Of a stretch of 64,000 nucleotides of DNA, positions 60,478-64,000 are shown piece after piece. The DNA comes from Clostridia bacterium (GTDB lineage: Bacteria > Bacillota > Clostridia > Oscillospirales > CAG-272). Position 1 is the first letter of the stretch. Each line of letters begins with the position of its first letter. The translations under genes and the position numbers were made by a program. A model generated the notes under the pieces. That model saw nothing but the letters and a program-made list of their open reading frames with translations. It did not search any database and was not told the origin of the DNA. Location: assembly GCA_017621475.1 (NCBI GenBank), contig JAGATA010000044.1, positions 29,634-93,633 of the forward strand. Direction: 5' to 3'.

Positions 60478-61899
60478 TTATTTTGTGTATTTTGTACCCT
60501 GGGGTGTGTCTATAAGCGTAATTCCCTTTGCCGCAAGGTCGTTGCGAATAGCGTCTGCGCGTGCAAAGTCTTTTGCTTTTTTAGCGGCTTTACGCTCTTC
60601 GATAAGAGCAACGATCCACATATCTTCTTCGGGAATGGCAACTTCTTCTGTAGCAGGAGCTTTGGGCTCTTCTTTCTTGCCGCTGAGAAGATCGAGCGCA
60701 AGGACTTTATCAAGGTCAGCCGCAACAGCGCGCTTTGTAGCGTCTGTAAGAGATCTATCCTTGAGCATATCGTAAAGTACAGTAAGACCCTGCGCTGTGT
60801 TTATATCATTGCCTACAGCGTCGATAAACTTCTGTCTGTAAGCAGCAATGGCACTTTCGTCAACATCGCCCTCTGTTTTGAGGTTTGTAATACGTTTGAG
60901 AAGCTTCTGGTAAGCCGCCTGCGCGTTTCCGAGCGTTTCCCAAGAGAATACAAGGGGTTTGCGATAATGGCTCTGCAAGCAGAAAAGTCTGTATGCAAGG
61001 GGATTTACGTCTTTGCTTTCAAGCAAAGAGAGAGTCAAAAATTCGCCGCTGGATTTGCTCATCTTGCCGCGCTCGTCGTTAAGGTGCTGAACATGAAACC
61101 AATAGTTACACCATTTATGGCCAACGTAAGCTTCGCTCTGCGCGATCTCGTTCGTGTGGTGGGGGAAGATATTATCCACACCGCCGCAGTGGATGTCGAG
61201 GTACTCGCCGCAATGCTTCATACTGATGCAGGAACATTCGATATGCCAGCCGGGGTAACCAACACCCCAGGGACTATCCCATTTAAGTTCCTGGGAATCG
61301 AACTTGGATTTTGTGAACCAAAGAACGAAGTCGCTCTTGTTGCGCTTGTTTTCGTCCTCAGAAACGTCATCGCGCACGCCGACCTTGAGGTCGTCGGAGT
61401 TGTGGCCCGTAAGAGCGTTGTAATCCTTAACCTTGGATGTATCAAAATATACATTTCCGCCTGCGATATAAGCGCAACCCTTTTCGATAAGGGTTTCGAT
61501 AGTTGCAATAAAGGAATCTATGCAGCCCGTTGCGGGTTCAACAACGTCGGGTGTTCTGATATTTAGCTTTGCGCAGTCGGAGAAAAACGCGTTTTTATAG
61601 AAATCCGCAATTTCCATAACAGTTTTATGTTCGCGCTTTGCGCCCTTGAGCATCTTGTCTTCGCCCGTATCAGCATCACTTGTAAGGTGACCTACGTCCG
61701 TGATATTCATAACGCGCAAAACGTCGTAGCCGTAGTAGCGAAGGAAGCGGTCGAGCGCATCCTCCATAATGTAAGTACGCAAGTTACCGATGTGCGCAAA
61801 ATGGTACACCGTGGGACCGCAGGTGTACATTTTTACTTTTCCCTCTTCATTGGGAACGAACTCTTCTATCTGTCTTGAGAGTGTGTTATAAAGTTTCAT
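60478..61899 (-). CDS. cysS: Cysteinyl-tRNA synthetase
   Basis: Class I aminoacyl-tRNA synthetase of 473 residues charging tRNA-Cys. Motifs: CGPTVYHFAHIGNLR (27-41, with HIGN as HIGH and C27 as zinc ligand), WHIECSCISMKHCG with further zinc ligands, HHTNEIAQSEAYVGH, and GKMSKSSGEFLT (about 275-286) as KMSKS. The C-terminal anticodon-binding domain is present, with a low-complexity KKEEPKAPATEE insert near 400. GGAGA precedes the ATG. It is 12 bases from rimO, so cysS-rimO-pgsA form an operon; no T-box fits in the 115 bases upstream. Confidence 0.96.
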   Translation of the reverse strand: MKLYNTLSRQIEEFVPNEEGKVKMYTCGPTVYHFAHIGNLRTYIMEDALDRFLRYYGYDVLRVMNITDVGHLTSDADTGEDKMLKGAKREHKTVMEIADFYKNAFFSDCAKLNIRTPDVVEPATGCIDSFIATIETLIEKGCAYIAGGNVYFDTSKVKDYNALTGHNSDDLKVGVRDDVSEDENKRNKSDFVLWFTKSKFDSQELKWDSPWGVGYPGWHIECSCISMKHCGEYLDIHCGGVDNIFPHHTNEIAQSEAYVGHKWCNYWFHVQHLNDERGKMSKSSGEFLTLSLLESKDVNPLAYRLFCLQSHYRKPLVFSWETLGNAQAAYQKLLKRITNLKTEGDVDESAIAAYRQKFIDAVGNDINTAQGLTVLYDMLKDRSLTDATKRAVAADLDKVLALDLLSGKKEEPKAPATEEVAIPEEDMWIVALIEERKAAKKAKDFARADAIRNDLAAKGITLIDTPQGTKYTK

Positions 61900-61914
61900 A
61901 AAAAATCTCCGATT

Positions 61915-61957
61915 TTAAAAAATTCACCTTTGCGAGCTATGCCGGCAAAGGTGAATT
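61915..61957 (-). terminator. Terminator between pckA and cysS
   Basis: AATTCACCTTTGC / GCAAAGGTGAATT with 11-base loop; T-run on the minus strand (GAATTTTTTAAAA). It ends the pckA transcript; I found no good promoter for cysS between it and the cysS start, so cysS may use read-through. Confidence 0.82.
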
Positions 61958-62015
61958 CTCTTTTGTATATTTTTATTTATTCAATCTGCCGTTTATTCAG
62001 ACGAATTTATAAAAT

Positions 62016-63587
62016 TTACGCTTTAGGACCAGCGTTCACAATGTTTTCAGGCATATGTGTGTATTTTTTGAAGTTTTCCTGGAATTTAGCTGCGAGAGCC
62101 TTTGCGCTTGCTTCGTAAGCGTCTTTGTCTGCCCACATGCTCTTAGGATCAAGCATTTCAGCAGGAACGTTGGGGCAAGATTTGGGAACGAGAACATTGA
62201 AGATGGGATCGAGTTCATATTCAACAGTATCAAGTTCGCCTGCGAGAGCCGCAGCAACCATTGCACGAGTGTATTTGAGCTTCATTCTCGGAACATCGCC
62301 CGCTTTACCGCCACACCAACCTGTATTAACAAGGAATACGTTAGCACCTGTTTCTTTAAGCTTTTCACCGAGCATTTCAGCATAAACGCTGGGATCGAGC
62401 GGGAAGAAAGGAGCGCCGAAGAGTGTGGAGAATGTTGTCTGAGGTTCTGTAATACCGCGTTCCGTACCTGCAAGCTTGCTTGTGTAACCGGAAACGAAGT
62501 GATACATAGCCATATCGTTATCGAGCTTGGAAATGGGAGGGATTACGCCGAAAGCATCCGCTGTGAGGAAAATGATAGTGGAGGGGATACCGCCAACACC
62601 GGGGATAGCAGCATTGGGGATATAATCTACGGGGTAGCCTGCACGTGTGTTTTCTGTAAGAGAACCGTCTGCATAGTCAGGAACGCCTGCTTCGTTAACG
62701 ATAACGTTTTCAAGAAGTGTACCGAACTTGATAGCATTGAAGATTTCGGGTTCATTTTCAGCTTTAAGACCAATGCACTTAGCATAGCAACCGCCTTCGA
62801 TGTTAAATACACCGTCGGGAGACCAACCGTGTTCGTCGTCACCGATGAGCTTACGGTTGGGGTCTGCGGAAAGAGTTGTTTTACCTGTACCGGAAAGACC
62901 GAAGAATACAGCGGAATCGCCTTTTTCACCGATGTTAGCGGAGCAGTGCATAGAGAGGATGCCCTTCTTGGGAAGAACATAGTTCATAACGGAGAATACG
63001 CTCTTCTTGATTTCGCCTGCATACTGGCTACCTGCGATAAGAACTTCGTGAGCTTCGTAGTCGATGATGATAGCAGCTTCGCTGTGAACACCGTCAATTT
63101 CGGGAATGCACTTGAAGCCGGGGGCAGCAAGGATCGTGAAATCAGGCTCGTATGTTTCAAGGTCTTCAGCTGTAGGACGGATGAGAAGCTGATGAATGAA
63201 CATATTCTGGGAAGCAAGTTCGTTTACAACGCGGAATCTTTGTGTGTATTTGGGGTCTGCACCTGCAAAGCCGTCGAATACAAAGAGTTCCTTATTCTGA
63301 AGATATGCGAGCATTTTTGCTTTGATAGCATCATATTTTTCTTTTGCGATAGGTCTGTTGATCTTGCCCCAGGAAATATCATCGTGGATAGTGGGAGTGT
63401 CAACGATAAACTTATCGTCGGGGGAACGACCTGTGTATTTACCTGTTTCAACAACGAGCGCGCCTGTATCGGAAAGAATACCTTCGCCGCGTTCAAGAGC
63501 AACTGTTACGAGTTCCGGAACAGAAAGGTTGCGGTAAACAACGCCGTCGCCGGCAATACCGAGGTCAATGGGAAGTAATGTTTTCAT
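62016..63587 (-). CDS. pckA: Phosphoenolpyruvate carboxykinase (ATP)
   Basis: ATP-dependent PEP carboxykinase, 523 residues: oxaloacetate plus ATP to phosphoenolpyruvate, CO2 and ADP. In anaerobes it often runs toward oxaloacetate to make ATP. Signature regions are [14 protein letters not shown] (about 52-65), the kinase-1a P-loop [15 protein letters not shown] (about 225-239), the metal-binding [16 protein letters not shown] (about 243-258, D's) and [18 protein letters not shown] precedes the ATG. Well-expressed codon usage (GCT/GCA, AAC). It is followed by a strong terminator. Confidence 0.96.
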   Translation of the reverse strand: MKTLLPIDLGIAGDGVVYRNLSVPELVTVALERGEGILSDTGALVVETGKYTGRSPDDKFIVDTPTIHDDISWGKINRPIAKEKYDAIKAKMLAYLQNKELFVFDGFAGADPKYTQRFRVVNELASQNMFIHQLLIRPTAEDLETYEPDFTILAAPGFKCIPEIDGVHSEAAIIIDYEAHEVLIAGSQYAGEIKKSVFSVMNYVLPKKGILSMHCSANIGEKGDSAVFFGLSGTGKTTLSADPNRKLIGDDEHGWSPDGVFNIEGGCYAKCIGLKAENEPEIFNAIKFGTLLENVIVNEAGVPDYADGSLTENTRAGYPVDYIPNAAIPGVGGIPSTIIFLTADAFGVIPPISKLDNDMAMYHFVSGYTSKLAGTERGITEPQTTFSTLFGAPFFPLDPSVYAEMLGEKLKETGANVFLVNTGWCGGKAGDVPRMKLKYTRAMVAAALAGELDTVEYELDPIFNVLVPKSCPNVPAEMLDPKSMWADKDAYEASAKALAAKFQENFKKYTHMPENIVNAGPKA

Positions 63588-63632
63588 AGATTAAATTCCT
63601 CCAGTTAATAGAATAACATTATTTATGAAAAT

Positions 63633-63638
63633 AGTATA
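63633..63638 (-). promoter_or_regulatory. Extended -10 of the pckA promoter
   Basis: Minus strand TGG-TATACT; the -35 region is T-rich without a clear TTGACA. About 46 bases before the pckA ATG. Confidence 0.5.
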
Positions 63639-63785
63639 CCATACATTCAAAAAAAAATAAATAGTTTTCACAAAATTGTTTTTAAAAATTCACGATTTTA
63701 TAAAACTTTTTTGTGATATTTTATTAAAAATATTTTGCATATTATAATATCACTTTTTCAAAACAAAAACGCCCTGCCGCATCTG

Positions 63786-63890
63786 CTGCTCGTTCTTAAG
63801 GACAGTTTTTGAGAATTAAGAATAACGAGCATTGCGGAGGCAAAGAAAGATACGAGAATATTTCGGTGTTTCTCGTATTTTTCTTTTTTG
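63786..63890 (+). other. Non-coding stretch with hairpin and terminator before tnpV
   Basis: In the gene-free interval 63588-63956 the only structures are TGCTCGTT-CTTAA / TTAAG-AATAACGAGCA (63786-63832), an imperfect stem, and an intrinsic terminator ATACGAGAA / TTCTCGTAT with T5CT6 tail (63850-63890). They probably belong to the left end of the mobile element whose tnpV gene begins at 63957. Confidence 0.5.
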
Positions 63891-63956
63891 CACATTTGCA
63901 GATTTTCCATTCTTATAGTACACTTAAAGCACCAAAGGAAAGGAAGGTGCAATAAG

Positions 63957-64000
63957 ATGAAAAAGTACATTGAACAGAACGGAATTACCTATGAACTCAG
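63957..64000 (+). CDS. tnpV: TnpV transposon protein, N-terminal start only (cut by window end)
   Basis: ATG after AAGGAAGG, reading MKKYIEQNGITYEL before the window ends. These 14 residues are the typical beginning of TnpV, a small protein found with Tn4451/Tn5397-type mobile elements. The degraded tnpV at 21550 belongs to the same family. The rest of the gene is outside the window. Confidence 0.6.
   Translation, partial: MKKYIEQNGITYEL

Noticed and set aside
61900..62015. T-box leader for cysS
   Set aside because: The interval is only about 115 bases and holds the pckA terminator; no T-box sequence or specifier stem is visible.
62055..63578. 507-codon open frame antisense to pckA
   Set aside because: Cys/Phe/Val-rich translation typical of antisense shadow; pckA on the other strand has every family motif.

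Overview
The window looks like chromosomal DNA of an anaerobic, probably gut-dwelling member of the Clostridia (Firmicutes; Oscillospirales- or Christensenellales-like). The evidence is the gene families present: a YajC plus TIGR04086 membrane protein pair, YqeG, long-form HPF, DUF1292, ATP-type PckA, class II GalT, GPH sugar symporter, DUF5058 proteins, a SpoIIQ-like LytM protein and TnpV fragments. Ribosome-binding sites are strong (AGGAGG type), sigma-A promoters are near consensus (many TTGACA/17/TATAAT, often with an extended TG -10), some genes start with TTG or GTG, and genes are packed in short operons. No rRNA, tRNA or CRISPR array was seen. A near-perfect sigmaF/G-type promoter in front of the spoIIQ-like gene suggests a spore former.

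Layout. 1-2.8 kb: three minus-strand genes (small membrane protein, sigma factor with a large C-terminal extension, unknown protein). 3-8.2 kb: mazF/ndoA, yajC, a TIGR04086 membrane protein, yqeG with a YhaN-like ATPase, and hpf. 8.2-14.9 kb: a variable stretch with gene remnants, two ABC exporter half-transporters, a short GHKL kinase and a LytTR regulator, ending in a hairpin-rich repeat. 14.9-25.5 kb: a lactose/galactose island (AraC regulator, galT, GPH symporter, beta-galactosidase) followed by TnpV, acetyltransferase and serine-recombinase remnants, a second AraC-type regulator, an unknown protein and an intact acetyltransferase. 25.7-39.9 kb: RlmCD-type rRNA methyltransferase, acetyltransferases, two radical SAM proteins, a PurF-like protein, SDR, MarR regulator, acyl-CoA ligase, CCA-adding enzyme, and an XRE regulator with a membrane protein. 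40-43.9 kb: argG and argH around a nuclease operon. 44-57.3 kb: hydrolase-like protein, ribF with a degenerate DacF-like protein, a DUF5058 membrane pair with an M20 peptidase, polysaccharide deacetylase, HAD phosphatase, M28 peptidase, spoIIQ-like, and two highly expressed-looking lipoproteins. 57.3-58.1 kb: a dense non-coding island of hairpins, repeats and a candidate structured RNA. 58.1-63.6 kb: minus-strand housekeeping genes DUF1292, pgsA, rimO, cysS and pckA. The window ends in the first codons of a tnpV gene.

How genes work together. The LytTR/GHKL pair probably controls the ABC operon through a 21-bp-period direct repeat just upstream of a promoter that lacks a good -35 box. The divergent AraC regulator probably controls galT-symporter-lacZ, which together import and split lactose and feed galactose into central metabolism. 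The MarR regulator probably controls the acyl-CoA ligase next to it, whose promoter carries two identical dyad sites. The XRE regulator probably represses itself and its membrane partner through a perfect 20-bp palindrome. argG carries ARG-box-like operators.

Most unusual items: a PBP5/DacF homologue in which all three active-site motifs are replaced; the 57.4-57.8 kb tandem hairpin array that abuts a dispersed repeat also found at 14.2 kb; a PurF homologue without its glutaminase cysteine; a sigma factor with about 370 extra residues; and a leader hairpin in front of the DUF5058/M20 operon. All functional assignments are from reading the translated sequences; no database search was run.
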